Part shown: positions 43,621 through 54,832 of the stretch, piece after piece
How the letters are laid out: the number at the start of each line of letters is the position of its first letter
Numbering within the stretch: position 1 is the first letter of the stretch
Assembly (NCBI RefSeq): GCF_026151205.1
Contig: NC_087083.1
Location: 4,690,460 to 4,754,459, forward strand
DNA length: 64,000 nucleotides
Direction of reading: 5' to 3'
DNA from: Bolinopsis microptera
Taxonomy: Eukaryota > Ctenophora > Tentaculata > Lobata > Bolinopsidae
Position numbers and translations under genes: made by a program
Notes under the pieces: generated by a model
Told to the model about the DNA's origin: nothing
What the model saw: only the letters and a program-made list of their open reading frames with translations
Database searches by the model: none

Positions 43621-43741
43621 TTACCTGAGGACCTGAGGACCTGAGGACCTGAGGACCTGAGGACCCCAGGCTTTAATGTGGATAAACAACGAATAGAGAT
43701 TTCAGATTAGGCGGAATGACAGGCTGAGCGCGGCTCAGTAA
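43621..43741 (+). mobile_element. Mini-insertion element, copy 3 (121 bp)
   Basis: Same family with an expanded CTGAGGAC repeat (five units) near its left end. Its TSD GGTTCACA is split: one copy at 43742-43749, the other at 43517-43524 on the far side of copy 2, showing copy 3 inserted first. Confidence 0.88.
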
Positions 43742-43750
43742 GGTTCACAT

Positions 43751-44007
43751 AGCCATGTGTCTACGCGCACTGCTACTGCAAGCGAAAGGGCTCTGGTTAG
43801 ACTTAAAGCAACTCGCATGGTACATGATCTTTATTTTCACTTAATCATTCATCATTGCACGGCCCGGACTGACATTTGACATCACATCACTTTTTGTTTT
43901 GTTTCATTTCATCTATATTCATCTATTCATCTATAATCATCTATTGTATTCGACTCGTCTGATTGCCGCACGGGAATTTGAAACTGTATACATTTATTAG
44001 AGTATTA
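43751..44007. other. Unassigned stretch
   Basis: GCTACTGCAAGCGAAAGGGC (43771-43790) is a near inverted copy of 42814-42843, perhaps a further element edge. Nothing else recognised. Confidence 0.35.
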
Positions 44008-44158
44008 GATATCACCGCAGCCTTGAGGGCGGTACTAAATATTGCACGCGCGTGCGCGTGCAATATTTTATATCTCCACGAGGGCGCCAGCCCGAGTGCC
44101 GAGGCGGAGATATATATACGATAGTTCCGCCCTCATGGCGAGGAATGATATCGTGTAT
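44008..44158. repeat. Nested inverted repeats with a 30-bp near-palindrome
   Basis: Outer arms GATATCA...TGAGGGCGGTACTA and TAGTTCCGCCCTCA...TGATATC are inverted. Inside them AATATTGCACGCGCG/TGCGCGTGCAATATT (44038-44067) is a near-perfect palindrome of alternating purine-pyrimidine, and TATCTCC/GGAGATA forms a second stem. It could be a ~150-bp foldback MITE; no TSD was established. Confidence 0.65.
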
Positions 44159-46224
44159 ATCCATGAGCGGGCGCTTTACAGTTTTCAACAATCATAGCAA
44201 ATAGAAGTAAAAGATTTCGAACTAAAGCTGCAAATTTAATAGAAAATCATGCTTTAGCCTTTGGTGTAAGATGCAGAACAGGGCAACAATACTGATTATA
44301 TAACACAATAGAAGAATTGAAATCCCACGTACCTTAATGGTATTACACACCAACCATATTAATGAACAATCAACGGGATGTTAATCATTAACATAGATTA
44401 AAAATTGTGTATCTCCGTCAATCCATACTACGAGTAACACAGAATTCCTGTTACCATGACAACACGTCAGATGTACAATGAGAGTTAATCAGTACACAGT
44501 GTGTAGGGCCGGTCAAACAATAAATTCAGCTTTAACTATCAAAGAGAGTGCTCGCCATAACTTTAACAACTGTGTAACTATAAACTGAATGCAATCTGTT
44601 ATAGTTACCAAGAGAGCTCATGATAACGAAGCACGAAGGGACATTGAATATATATATATCAATCACAACCGCTTTCTTTTATTGTGTAGAAGTCCAGCCA
44701 TGAAATATCTATACTATAATTTAAACTTGACGAAATTTCCCCGGCAACGGGGACATAGAAGAAAAACACCGAAAATCGACCTCAAAATGACCCTCTGGTG
44801 AAATCAAACCCAGCTCGCAAATGGAGTTGAAACCTCGCCATTTTTAGCAGGGTTGTAGAAAAAGGATAGGAATAGGCTATAGCATTCTTAGAATTTTGAT
44901 TTAGGCTTTAGATTTTTTATAATTAACGTCGGAAGTGAGGTAAAATAACCGTTAGAATAATGTCGTTATTTTAGCAAAGGTTTACTGCGCTGTTGCGTAG
45001 CAACGTTAAAATGCACGTGCGCGAGCAAGGACATCTTAACTACGCGCGTTGTTATGCTGTATGCTACGTCATAGCTTCAAAACTAGCTCACATTTACGCT
45101 CACGCTATGACTTATATTCATAACTTTGGTTGTGATTGGTATTTTTTGATGCGGTAAAAAGTATCGTTTTGGGAATCCGAATACTAACAACGCTGTCGCC
45201 ATTGTTAAATAAATTCCATTATGTCTACTGTATAACAGAGCTGTATGATGAAGAGAAATTAAAACATAACTGATTTTTAAAATTTCCTCGAACAAAGCTT
45301 TCGACTAGCGGGTTTCTAGTATATATATATTACGTTGAGTAAAAGATCAAATTCATAACATCAATATTGAATATTAGTGGTAGACGGTATAGTTTCAAAA
45401 CAAAAAACAGGGCAAAATTTCTTTCGGGAACACAATAGAATTACACGTAAAATTCCGGCCTAAAATTTTAAGAATTATTACTCGAAATACTAATAGCTTG
45501 AGCAATTATGGAAATGGAAATCAGTTGAAATAAACAATGGAGCGTGTATGGTGTATACTGTATAAACATCAACTCTAGACTTAAAGTCGCCACTAATTGT
45601 TGCAACCATGGTAACACGTCACGTGTTCAATGTCAGCCAATCATATTGCACTGCGTGGTATAGGGACTGAGGCCGATAAGTGATATAGTACATTCCTTGA
45701 GCCGTGGGAACCATTAAGATGTAGTGGCAGTGACATTAATATGGTGTACGTGTCTTGTAATAGATACAGTTTAATAGTTTAGGCCCCAAAAATTTGTTTG
45801 AAAGTGAAAGTGCTCCGGGCTGTATTGTTACTTGTCACGTTAAGTGTCGTCTGCTGATCGCGTGCTGTATTTTAAGCGGGCTACCGGCTGGACGCGCACT
45901 GTGTCTTGTTAGTGTTACATCGGGCTGCGAGAGGTCAGAAGACAAAATATAGCCCGCTGGTGGATATAAAATATTGCTGAATTGCTGGACATGCTAACAT
46001 GAACAGTAACAAATGCAAAATCTGCAAACTATGAACTATAAATATAATGTATAAAAGTATAAGATTCCTATTTACTGGATCAAAATCAATAACTAAAACC
46101 TACAACCATTATATACCAGATACCTGTTACCATGGGCAATATATTTATTTTTGGGCGAGCGAATTAGTAAGAGCCGTAATTATAACTAAATTATGTGTTG
46201 AGTAATAATATAATAACTATATAA
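44159..46224. other. Unassigned AT-rich intergenic DNA
   Basis: No gene found. Related short blocks (TGTTACCATGACAACACGTCA near 44450 and GCAACCATGGTAACACGTCA near 45602) suggest an old dispersed repeat. Confidence 0.45.
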
Positions 46225-46240
46225 GTTATTTGGGTAACAC

Positions 46241-46326
46241 GACTCCTGTCCGAAAGCGACATCTGTCCGAAAGCGACATCTGTCCGAATCAGGGTACCAG
46301 AAAAAAACGACATCTGTCCGAAATTG
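46241..46326 (+). repeat. Left end of the second MULE with iterated sites
   Basis: Four GTCCGAA units; the first 30 bases pair inversely with about 48248-48275. Confidence 0.85.
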
Positions 46327-46544
46327 TGACCTGATTTCAATACGACACATTTCCAATTAGAGACATGATCTAAACTGTTACTTGCTAAATTGTATACGTA
46401 ACATGTCCAATTTGAGATATGATCTGAGCCATAGTTTACTACCACAGTTTATTTTAATTTGATGTCGATAAATTGGACAATAGTTTCAATGTTATTTAAA
46501 TGTTATAAATTAATTCAATATAATACAATATCACAGAATCAAAT

Positions 46545-47948
46545 CTAAAGCATAGTCAAATTTCCGATAGCTTTAAGGAAATCCATAGGGTTGCTGTAGT
46601 TGTCGTAATCATCTACAATTCTCTGAAGTTGTCGATCATAACGGATCCATTTGGGTGCACGTGGCTCAGGTAGTTCCCGCCCGTCTCTTTTGGTTTTCTT
46701 CACGTCTGTAAGGGCTTGTTCTGCTTTAAGGCAATCAAGGAACTTCCAAATTGTGGGCTTCGAGCAGGACAGCATTGAATGGAATCCGTGATGCCAACCT
46801 TCTGCGATGTTGGATGAGCGAGGAATCCTCATCTGTGCAGCTTCGTGTTGATTCCACATGTGGGGAGCGAAGTTAGGATTGGTGGTTGATGTCCCGATCC
46901 AAGTGTTTTCGTAGTATGAAGCAAACTCAGCCATGTCTATAGGAAGGAGGGGCTTCAGGTGTCTCCAGATTCGAGGGACGTCAGTCTCCGGTACGTAGGC
47001 AATAGCTCCAGTCATCGCGAAGAAATCCCGAACAGGAGAGTTTGGAGTCAGGTACTCCTCCCAGATGTTGGTCTGCTTAACATGCTTCAGGAGGGCTTTC
47101 TTGTAGTGGAAGTTACATCCTCGTCTGGTAGTGGAGGGCCACACGGAAGCAACTGCGTTGTGAATGGCGAGCTCGTAGTCCATGAGGATGGATTGTGGTT
47201 GGTATCCCCCAGAAGCCCAGGTGTCTATCTCCTCGAACAGGTTGCGGTAGAGGGTCGTCGTTTTTCCAGGAAGGAGTCCATAGAAGAGGGGGAGGTGCCA
47301 GCCGTCAGGGAAGAGGCCATGGACTGTGAAGAGCTGATGGAAGAGATTAGGTGCGGATTTGAAGGTACCGTCGACTACCCAATGCTCCGCGTCCACCATA
47401 TGATCTGCGTTCTTAGGAGTCCCCCAAAGGAAAGATCGACGAGTCCGTTCGTCCCATCCAGAGTCCCAGAGCATCATTGGTTCGTTGTCGGTAGAGAGGA
47501 TGTAGTTTGCAGGAATGGAGAGCGTTTCCAGATCTCTCGGGTTAGAAGGGTGTCTGTTAGCTGCTTTTCTGCTTCTCTGTACCATTCTGTTGAGGGATGA
47601 CAGCTGGCAGCCAAGCTTTGCTCTAGATTCGTAACCCAATCCACCGACTGCTTCAGATACGAGGTATTTCGTCGGTTGATCTCCACCAGAAGCCTTTCTT
47701 TTCAAGTTCTGTTTGCTGACGTGGACGGTCGTTTCAGCATGGTGGACAGGGTGAGTGTGGTCAGGAGTAGGAGTGATCAGTTGTCTGTCCACGGTACGGA
47801 TGCGGGCTCTGCAACCCTTTCGGAATTCCGAACATTTCCAGTAGGAGGTGTCGTTACTTCGCTTGTCGAAGACGTATCTGAAGCCATTTAGGATAGGGTT
47901 CTCCGAGCCTTGTTTGCGTCCAGGGATAAACTGAAGATTGGTTGCCAT
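46545..47948 (-). CDS. MULE transposase with N-terminal FLYWCH finger, 467 aa
   Basis: The N terminus holds a FLYWCH zinc finger (LNGFRYVFD, SYWKCSEFRKGC, HTHPVHH; residues ~20-70) for DNA binding. The catalytic core follows the MULE pattern: WVVDGTFKSAP (first Asp, ~185), HGLFPDGWHLPLFYGLLPGK, SILMDYELAIHNA (second Asp, ~260), GCNFHYKKALLKHV with the C-x2-H hallmark, and SSNIAEGWHHGFHSML supplying the Glu. It cuts and pastes the element by recognising its TIRs. The frame is complete with no stop; start at 47948 chosen as the first ATG, close to the right TIR. Likely recently active, and it could in principle mobilise other MULEs. Confidence 0.92.
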   Translation of the reverse strand: MATNLQFIPGRKQGSENPILNGFRYVFDKRSNDTSYWKCSEFRKGCRARIRTVDRQLITPTPDHTHPVHHAETTVHVSKQNLKRKASGGDQPTKYLVSEAVGGLGYESRAKLGCQLSSLNRMVQRSRKAANRHPSNPRDLETLSIPANYILSTDNEPMMLWDSGWDERTRRSFLWGTPKNADHMVDAEHWVVDGTFKSAPNLFHQLFTVHGLFPDGWHLPLFYGLLPGKTTTLYRNLFEEIDTWASGGYQPQSILMDYELAIHNAVASVWPSTTRRGCNFHYKKALLKHVKQTNIWEEYLTPNSPVRDFFAMTGAIAYVPETDVPRIWRHLKPLLPIDMAEFASYYENTWIGTSTTNPNFAPHMWNQHEAAQMRIPRSSNIAEGWHHGFHSMLSCSKPTIWKFLDCLKAEQALTDVKKTKRDGRELPEPRAPKWIRYDRQLQRIVDDYDNYSNPMDFLKAIGNLTML

Positions 47949-48165
47949 TGTGGATTGCGATAAGTGATCTCCATACTGCTGTCCTATATGTACTCATGTC
48001 CTGTGATGTGATCGACAGCTTGTTAGGGTACGGCTAGCACGATCCTGTTCTCAACTAGTCAATCACGTATCGATGGATCAGATCTTAAGGGATCACATCA
48101 GCTTTAGAACGTCACGAGATTACCTGTGAGCTTGTGAAATGCGAATGTGAACCGAAATTACAATA

Positions 48166-48283
48166 TGATCCGAAATTCGGACAGATGTCGCCAAAAACGA
48201 CTCCTGTCCGAAAGCGACATCTGTCCGAAATCCCTAATTCAGCTTTCGGACAGATGTCGCTTTCGGACAGGAGTCGCCCAATC
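48166..48283 (-). repeat. Right end of the second MULE with iterated sites
   Basis: Contains TTCGGACAGATGTCGC in both orientations and ends GGACAGGAGTCGCCCAATC. Confidence 0.85.
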
Positions 48284-48286
48284 GTT

Positions 48287-48387
48287 ATTTGTTTTGTTTT
48301 GATATTGTTTTGAATATTTGTTATATGTGTGTTATATTATAACACACACATAACAAATATTCAAAACAATATCAAAACAAAACAAAT
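48287..48387. repeat. 101-bp near-perfect hairpin
   Basis: ATTTGTTTTGTTTTGATATT... pairs with ...AATATCAAAACAAAACAAAT over 50-bp arms with a single mismatch (A/G in TTAT(A/G)TGTGTG) and virtually no loop. It overlaps the MULE's right TSD copy. Confidence 0.92.
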
Positions 48388-48890
48388 CTTTTTGGGCCAA
48401 ATTAGCGGGGCAGGACTATATGTTATAAAACATAGAAGCAGTGTCGGTCTGCCGGGGTTATTTATTAAGCGGGAAAAAACTAACAGCGGTAGCCGGGAGT
48501 ATCACTATCAGTATCAGAATCTATCCCGCCCGCCCGGCTGATTATTCTAACCCGGAGGTGTTTATAACGACCTGCAATATCCCAATATCCCATATCCCAT
48601 AATGGGACCAAATACCAAACATCACAAACCAGCAGCTGCACACACATGGCACACAGCCGGTCCCTGTTAAACCCGGCCCAGTAAATATATATCCCAAATC
48701 ATATCATTAGTACAGAATCAAAGCTATTATACCAAACATAGTAATAACTCTATAAAACATTAAACACTCAGCTATCACATTTATGTGTATAGCAATTGGT
48801 ATATATTTGATATAACGACACCTATAATGACTGTGACCTCATTCAATTACACGCACACGCACACACTGCACACGCTACAGAGTATTGCTG
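48388..48890. other. Unassigned; probable promoter side of the PGYPP-repeat gene
   Basis: No coding sequence. AATATCCC-type short repeats at 48575-48600. A TATAATATATAG box at 48899 precedes the putative first exon. Confidence 0.4.
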
Positions 48891-49026
48891 TATATAAGTG
48901 TATAATATATAGCGCGCTGTAATAGGATATCGATTCATTACTTCGCCTCTTTCTTTGCTGCTGTGTGTTTGTTTCAGCGTCGAGTTGAATTTGTTCTTTA
49001 GTTTCTGTGTACACTTCTAGATATCG

Positions 49027-52000
49027 ATGGTAAGTTGTGTATTGCAAGCTTAGACTGATAAACTCGTTAGCGTATTATTGTAGGGAGGTGTATAATAAAA
49101 TTGAGAGTATACATTGAGAGTATACATTGAAGCATGCCAGAATGTATAGTACTTGCAATACACACGCATTGAGCATTCAACATTGTTGTGTTACACCGAG
49201 ATCATGTTATAGAAATTCAATCAACTCTTTTGTTTTCACCGAATGATTATTTAAATATTCACACCGCACAGGCCCATGTTGATTCGATAATATGGCCAGG
49301 ACTATAATTATGTACACTGAATAACATAATTATATGTACTGAGTCGTTGTATCCGCTAGCTGTAGCACTTCCTTTCTTTCACCGCGTTAACAAACTCTGA
49401 AATAGTAGATTTTCAGTATACATTGTAATAACTTTATACTATACATTTTGATAACGTGTTAGTGTATACTATACACTGTACAATCTAAATTCATGGTGAG
49501 TCTACGTTCGTTGATATGTACTTTATAGGCTTCGTGTACAATCATCATGTATTGGCAAATGAAGTCGCTCGTTCGCAGCAATTAATGTGTATTGTATATC
49601 ATGGTATCTGCTTCTTGAAGTACATCAGTTTATACATTGTAGTTAGAGGCTCACGATGCTTCATACTGCTGCAGCAATATTAGCAATATTAGCAATATTA
49701 GGTGTACACCTCGGACTTGTCAGCCTGTAATTAACACGTTAATTTGTGAACTATGAGGTTAAATCAGACATTGATATTGTGAGTATCATTTAACCTGAAA
49801 GTAACATTCCTCAAATTCCGCAGAGTTACCCTCCAGGACAACCAGGATACCCGCCAGGTATTTACTGTTCTATATTAGATCATTAGTTTTTATTGGTTCT
49901 AAAACAGATTAAGTTACATCGGTTACTATTTATTAGGCGTATTTAATTCCATGGAAACCGAGGAGCAATAAGATTCTTATTCCTTGTAGATTATATATAG
50001 TAAATATGTATAGTATATACATTCCTGATGGGACCGGTAAATTTCTTGAAACCCTAGTGTGTTTATCCCAATTCCTCTTTCTGTTTTGTTTAACTGATAC
50101 AATGTTATACTCTAATGCAGGAAACTAACTCTAGCTTTACAGGTCAGCCCGGATACCCGCCCGCGGGACAGCCTGGATATCCTCCACAAGCCGGCTATCC
50201 ACCACAGGTAACAGCTTATAGACAATTCTTATAAACAGCTGCAGGTAACAGCTTATAAACAATTCTTATAAACGCTGCAGGTTATATTATCTTTATTAAC
50301 AAATTGTAATTGTATCAACTGATCGCAAATGTGTTTCCTAACGCTTTTGAATGATAAATTAAAATTATTTATCCAATATACTGAATCAATGATTTCATCA
50401 ATTTTAAATTTTTGCGTGATGTAATTTTGTTCGTTCGAATCATTTTAAATTGCTGAATAACGTATGTTCGTCTCACATTAGAGAAGCAACACAGATAGAA
50501 TTATAAATATGTGGTCGTCTGTAGGCTGAAATATGATAAGTTTTCAGCAGCGCTACCCGGCCCCTGCCGGTTTTAACCCGGCCCCTGCCGGTTTTAACCC
50601 TGCCCCTGCCGGTTTTAACCGGGCCCCAGCCGGTTTTAACCCCCAGGCTGGCTATGGATACCCTCAACAGGTAGGTTACAGGTGATTCTGTGTGCTGATT
50701 CGAGGTGATTTGTGTTTTTCAACCTGTGATTTGGGTTTGTATTGATTTATCTATGAGCATCAATATGGAGTGATTGGAGGTTTTGTGTGGTATATATTAA
50801 ATCTACTTTAGTGTGGTAGCAAGGTTTGTGGTGATTGGTTGAACTGTGTTTTATATTAGAGCCTGTTTTATTTCAATTTCAGTCTACTCTTAGTCTTCCT
50901 AAATCAAGAGGCAAGGTATCATTAAACTGTATTATGGTTTGGCAGAATCTATAACCAATAAGTCAACAAATGGTTTGACTGGTTTGACGAATGAGCATTT
51001 ATAAAAACAATAAAATTAGCCCCACGTTAATTCACATAGCAGTAGATTTATTTTCCTGAAGATTTTATTCGTCTCAGGGTCCTCCAGGCGCCTACCCACC
51101 CCAAGTAAGGATCTCATCGTTATTTCGTGTGTTACTTTATTTATTTTGTGTTTGTTAAGCTGATGATATTACTGCTCTACAGGTAATAAATATGTTTTTG
51201 GTTTGACTTTACGATTGTTTTTATTAATAAAGTTGCAACAAAGTCTTCGTATTATGTAGCCTGGGTTTGGACAAGCTTTCGCCCACTTAGAATATTTCCA
51301 TCACAAATCACGATAAATAATACTCAATAAATGTAATAGATTTGTAGTGTTGCAATTAGTTTATATTTAATCGACTGAGCTTAGTGCTATAATAAGCCTA
51401 TAATGTTGAGGTAAATTAATAGATTTCGTGAACGTGTAAATGTCGTTATTTTTGTGTGTTATATCTTTTTGCTGACTATAATAAATAATAAGCTTTAATT
51501 TTTTCAACCCTTGACAGATGTTGACTCGTATTAGCAGCATAAGGGTGTTTGTTGAGTAATTTATTGAAGTAATGGTTCCTGATATTTTACATTTCTCCGA
51601 AACAAGATGTCCATTAAAAATAGCTGTGTCCCAACCTATCGGGGAAATATCTGTTTCAGCATCCAACAATCGCACGGAGACCTGATTTTAGGTTAATTTG
51701 ACTTCATATTTACGAGAAATGTTTCAAAAATGGATAAAACAGTTTTAGGATAATTTTAGATAACAATATTCTATTGATTTCAGGGGGCACCAGGTGCATA
51801 CCCCCCTGGATCAGCGTACCCCGCCCAACCAGGCTACCCTCCCGCCGCCGGAGGTTACCCACCCCAAGCTGGGGGTTACCCCCCTCAAGCGGGTTACCCA
51901 CCCCAGGCAGGGTACCCGCCTCAGGCTGGTGGGTTTCCCCCTCGTCCCGCTAACCCTTATGCTGCTGCTGGACCTACTACTGGTGAGTCTTTAGTTTTAT

Positions 52001-52894
52001 CTGTTGTAGCGCAAATTCGGAGCGACAGAAATAGTGTTCCTTGAAACAATATATTGTACTTTTCAAGCTTAAATAAATTTAGAGATGATTCATTAACTTA
52101 ACAATTTAAACTATCATTCTCTACATTCCTTTCGTTTTATTTTGACATGTTTCACATACACATTATAACATCAGTCTAACCTCTCTCTCTCTCTCCTGCC
52201 AGGAGCAGCGGGACATGACGGAGCCCGCCCCCAGGCCGGATACGCACCCCGACCCGGCTTCCCACAAGCAGGCTACCCTCAACAAGCTGGTTATGCACCT
52301 CGTGCACCTCAGATGGCAGTCCCTCATGGTGGTATGAGTCATGGTATGTTTTACTAGAGCTTGTGTTTATTATCACCTCCTTCAAGGTGCAATTGCAATA
52401 TAGTAACTACTAATGGTAATCACTTGACCCAAAGCAAACTTGTATATTTGTTAATATCATGCTCTCATATTCTGGAGCCTTCATAACAATATGGCAAGCT
52501 AAGCTGGTTACTTGGTTTATACCACTGTGTCATCTACCAGGTCAAGGTGGGTATAGAGCTGCACCCCACGGAGCTGTTCCTGCTGGGTACATGGGCTACG
52601 CTGGGGGAGGCGTCAAGATGGGCAAGAAGGGCAAGATGAAGAAAGTGAAGGGAATGAAAGTTGGCAAGAAACCCAAGATGAGTAAGTATTTGAGAGTTCA
52701 GTTGATTTTGTAAATGTTTTAGTATGTAAAATTATGAAGAGGGTGTTTTTCCGGAAAAGTATATAGTAAGTAACCATAATCAATAATTATTAATTACCGC
52801 CTCATTAACAGAGAAGTTCAAGAACAAGGGACACGGTGGTGGCGGTTCCTCCTCCTCCTCCAGCAGCTCCTCTTCTTCAGGCAGTTCCTCCTAG
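49027..52894 (+). CDS. PGYPP/GYPPQ-repeat low-complexity protein, spliced
   Basis: Exons: 49027-49029 (ATG only, then GTAAGT), 49824-49857, 50143-50207, 50548-50670, 50883-50915 (optional), 51078-51104, 51784-51982, 52203-52343, 52541-52681, 52812-52894. All borders are GT/AG and phases agree, giving 282 aa (271 without the 33-nt exon). Order of the product: YPPGQPGYPP repeats, four APAGFN repeats, AGYPPQ/GGYPPQ repeats, a His/Gly/Ala region, a basic stretch GKKGKMKKVKGMKVGKKPKM, and a serine-rich end. No signal peptide or membrane helix. Such Pro/Gly/Tyr tails favour self-association and membrane or polymer binding in other proteins; function here is unknown. Nearly every exon encodes whole repeats. 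Confidence 0.8.
49493..49495 (+). other. Alternative start codon next to a splice donor
   Basis: TTCATG|GTGAGT: a second ATG directly before a strong donor in intron 1, in the same phase as the ATG|GTAAGT exon at 49027-49029. It could serve as an alternative first exon. Confidence 0.35.
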
Positions 52895-54832
52895 TCACGT
52901 GACATGCTCAACAAGGATTATTGATCGGGTTTGAGGGGATGTACACTCGGAAGCGAGACTGTGCGCGTTCCTGGAGTAGAAACGTTTGCGGAGGAAGAGA
53001 CAGTTGTAGATCCTTTTGGCGCCATCTTTATCAATTGTTTATGTAATTGTGATGCACTTTCGATCATGCCTTCAAAATTGAAATATTTTAGTAGCTTATT
53101 CAATATTCATTCAATATCAAATTTATTTACTGACTCTTAAGCAATGATTTTTAGTGTTCATAATATATTGGGTTGACATTTTTAGAAATCTAATTAATGA
53201 TCGTAAACTTAGGCGATAAGATATTATGACAGTTACAGGCGTAAGAAATTTTTCAAGCCATGATGTTTATGGAGTTCAAATTATTCAAACCATTAATGTT
53301 AATATTTACATTTTTAAATCGGTGACAACTAGTGTATATGTTTTTAACGTGATTGCAAATTTTCATTTTGTAGCATACAGGCAAAGTATGCGTCTTAAAG
53401 CTATCATGGGCGTAATTTTTGAGTTCGAATAATAATAATTTAACATCTAGAACCTTTTATCAGACTATTTACCAGTACAATATCCTAGTTTCAGAAAAAT
53501 TCAGGCGAGTTTTGTAATACTATCAATTAATATTACAATATGCTAATAGTAATATGGCGTGGTCTCGATCATTAAAATTTTACATATTGTTATTGTCATC
53601 AGGGTCGGCTGTCCAAAAATTATCTCACACGAAACTCAGAAACTGGCCAATAATTTTGGACCTATTCCTCGACGTTTGATAATTACTTTGAACTCCCAAG
53701 TTGTACCCCTCTTAGTCTTATATTAAGTTGAGTTTGCCACCTGCAAATCCAATGATCATGACAAGTTATATTTATAACATTGTGAATAGTATGAAAAATA
53801 TTAAATCGCATGTCATACGTTGTGCACGCCTTTAAACTTAAAAGCTATAAGAATTATCCCTTACAATCTGAATCATGTCAATGTGTATTTACGATTCTTG
53901 CTTTTCCGGTGTTCATTCTCAAGTTTGTAACTATTTTCAGGCATCGCACAAATCGAAATAAATTTAAATAGAAAAAATGCATGGCCAATCACCGAAAATA
54001 ATATTAACTTATTAAATTTAATGGCGCGGCGGTACTGCCACTGGACCAATCTAAATAAATGTTTATGTAGGACGTAGGTACATTTATGTAATTGTAAAAA
54101 TTTGACAGTGGACGAAAATATAAAATTTAAAAGCATGAGCATTCCGTCTTTGTTTATGACTATGAGGGTAACATTTACCGGTAGAACTAGAAGTAGCACT
54201 AATTAGATTTATAAATATAATTCAAGGAAACTGGTCCGGTGCACTTGTACTCAAATAGACTATATTTGACACCATTTTGGAAGTAGACATGTCAGTTGTA
54301 CGGAGCATGAGCCCTATTTAAAGAAACGGGCCACAAGGTGGGCCACACAGTTTATTATGTTAATGATTATGTTGCATTTTTATTTTAGCTCGAATCTTTT
54401 TTACCGTAACAATCGAACTTCCGATATCTGAAATTTTAGTGTTATTTTATTTTTATTTACTCGGAAAGTCAGGCCCTTCTGATTCTGAAGCTGAACAATT
54501 GAAAATTGTCGCCTCACTGCTACACGTCATGATAGAATTAGAACTAGAAGATATCTTCTCTGCTCATAACACATAACATTAACTCATTTTAACATATGTG
54601 GTGTCATAACAATAACAATAACAAAAATAATATCTGTATCACTATCATGAGTATCAATATCATGAGACTTTTGCAGCAGAGGACCTTTTACTCTTTTAGA
54701 TCTCGTAGGAATCCTGGGATTAGAAGTTGTTATCGACACAGAGACCTTCTTTATCTCACATTGCGACCTATTATCCAAATGAAGGAGTTTCTGTCAGACC
54801 AGGCAACGTTTATATAATTCCAATAGTAACTA
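52895..54832. other. Probable 3' UTR and intergenic AT-rich DNA
   Basis: No further coding sequence recognised. An AATAAA occurs only near 53957, so the transcript end is uncertain. Confidence 0.4.

Larger units (their letters stand above)
46233..48283 (-). mobile_element. Mutator-like element, 2.05 kb, apparently autonomous
   Basis: Flanked by GTTATTTG (46225-46232, 48284-48291), 8 bases of the expected 9-bp TSD (the ninth differs). Termini share CGACTCCTGTCCGAAAGCGA then CATCTGTCCGAA in inverted orientation. Extra GACATCTGTCCGAA units, some inverted, are scattered for ~100 bp inside each end, giving iterated putative transposase sites. One intact transposase gene fills the interior on the minus strand. 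Confidence 0.88.

Noticed and set aside
46959-47891. Plus-strand ORFs of 213 and 71 codons inside the MULE
   Set aside because: Antisense shadows of the transposase, whose catalytic motifs are on the minus strand.
48650-48700. Sequence GGCCCAGTAAAT as a fourth mini-element end
   Set aside because: Only about 12 bases agree and no left end or TSD is present.
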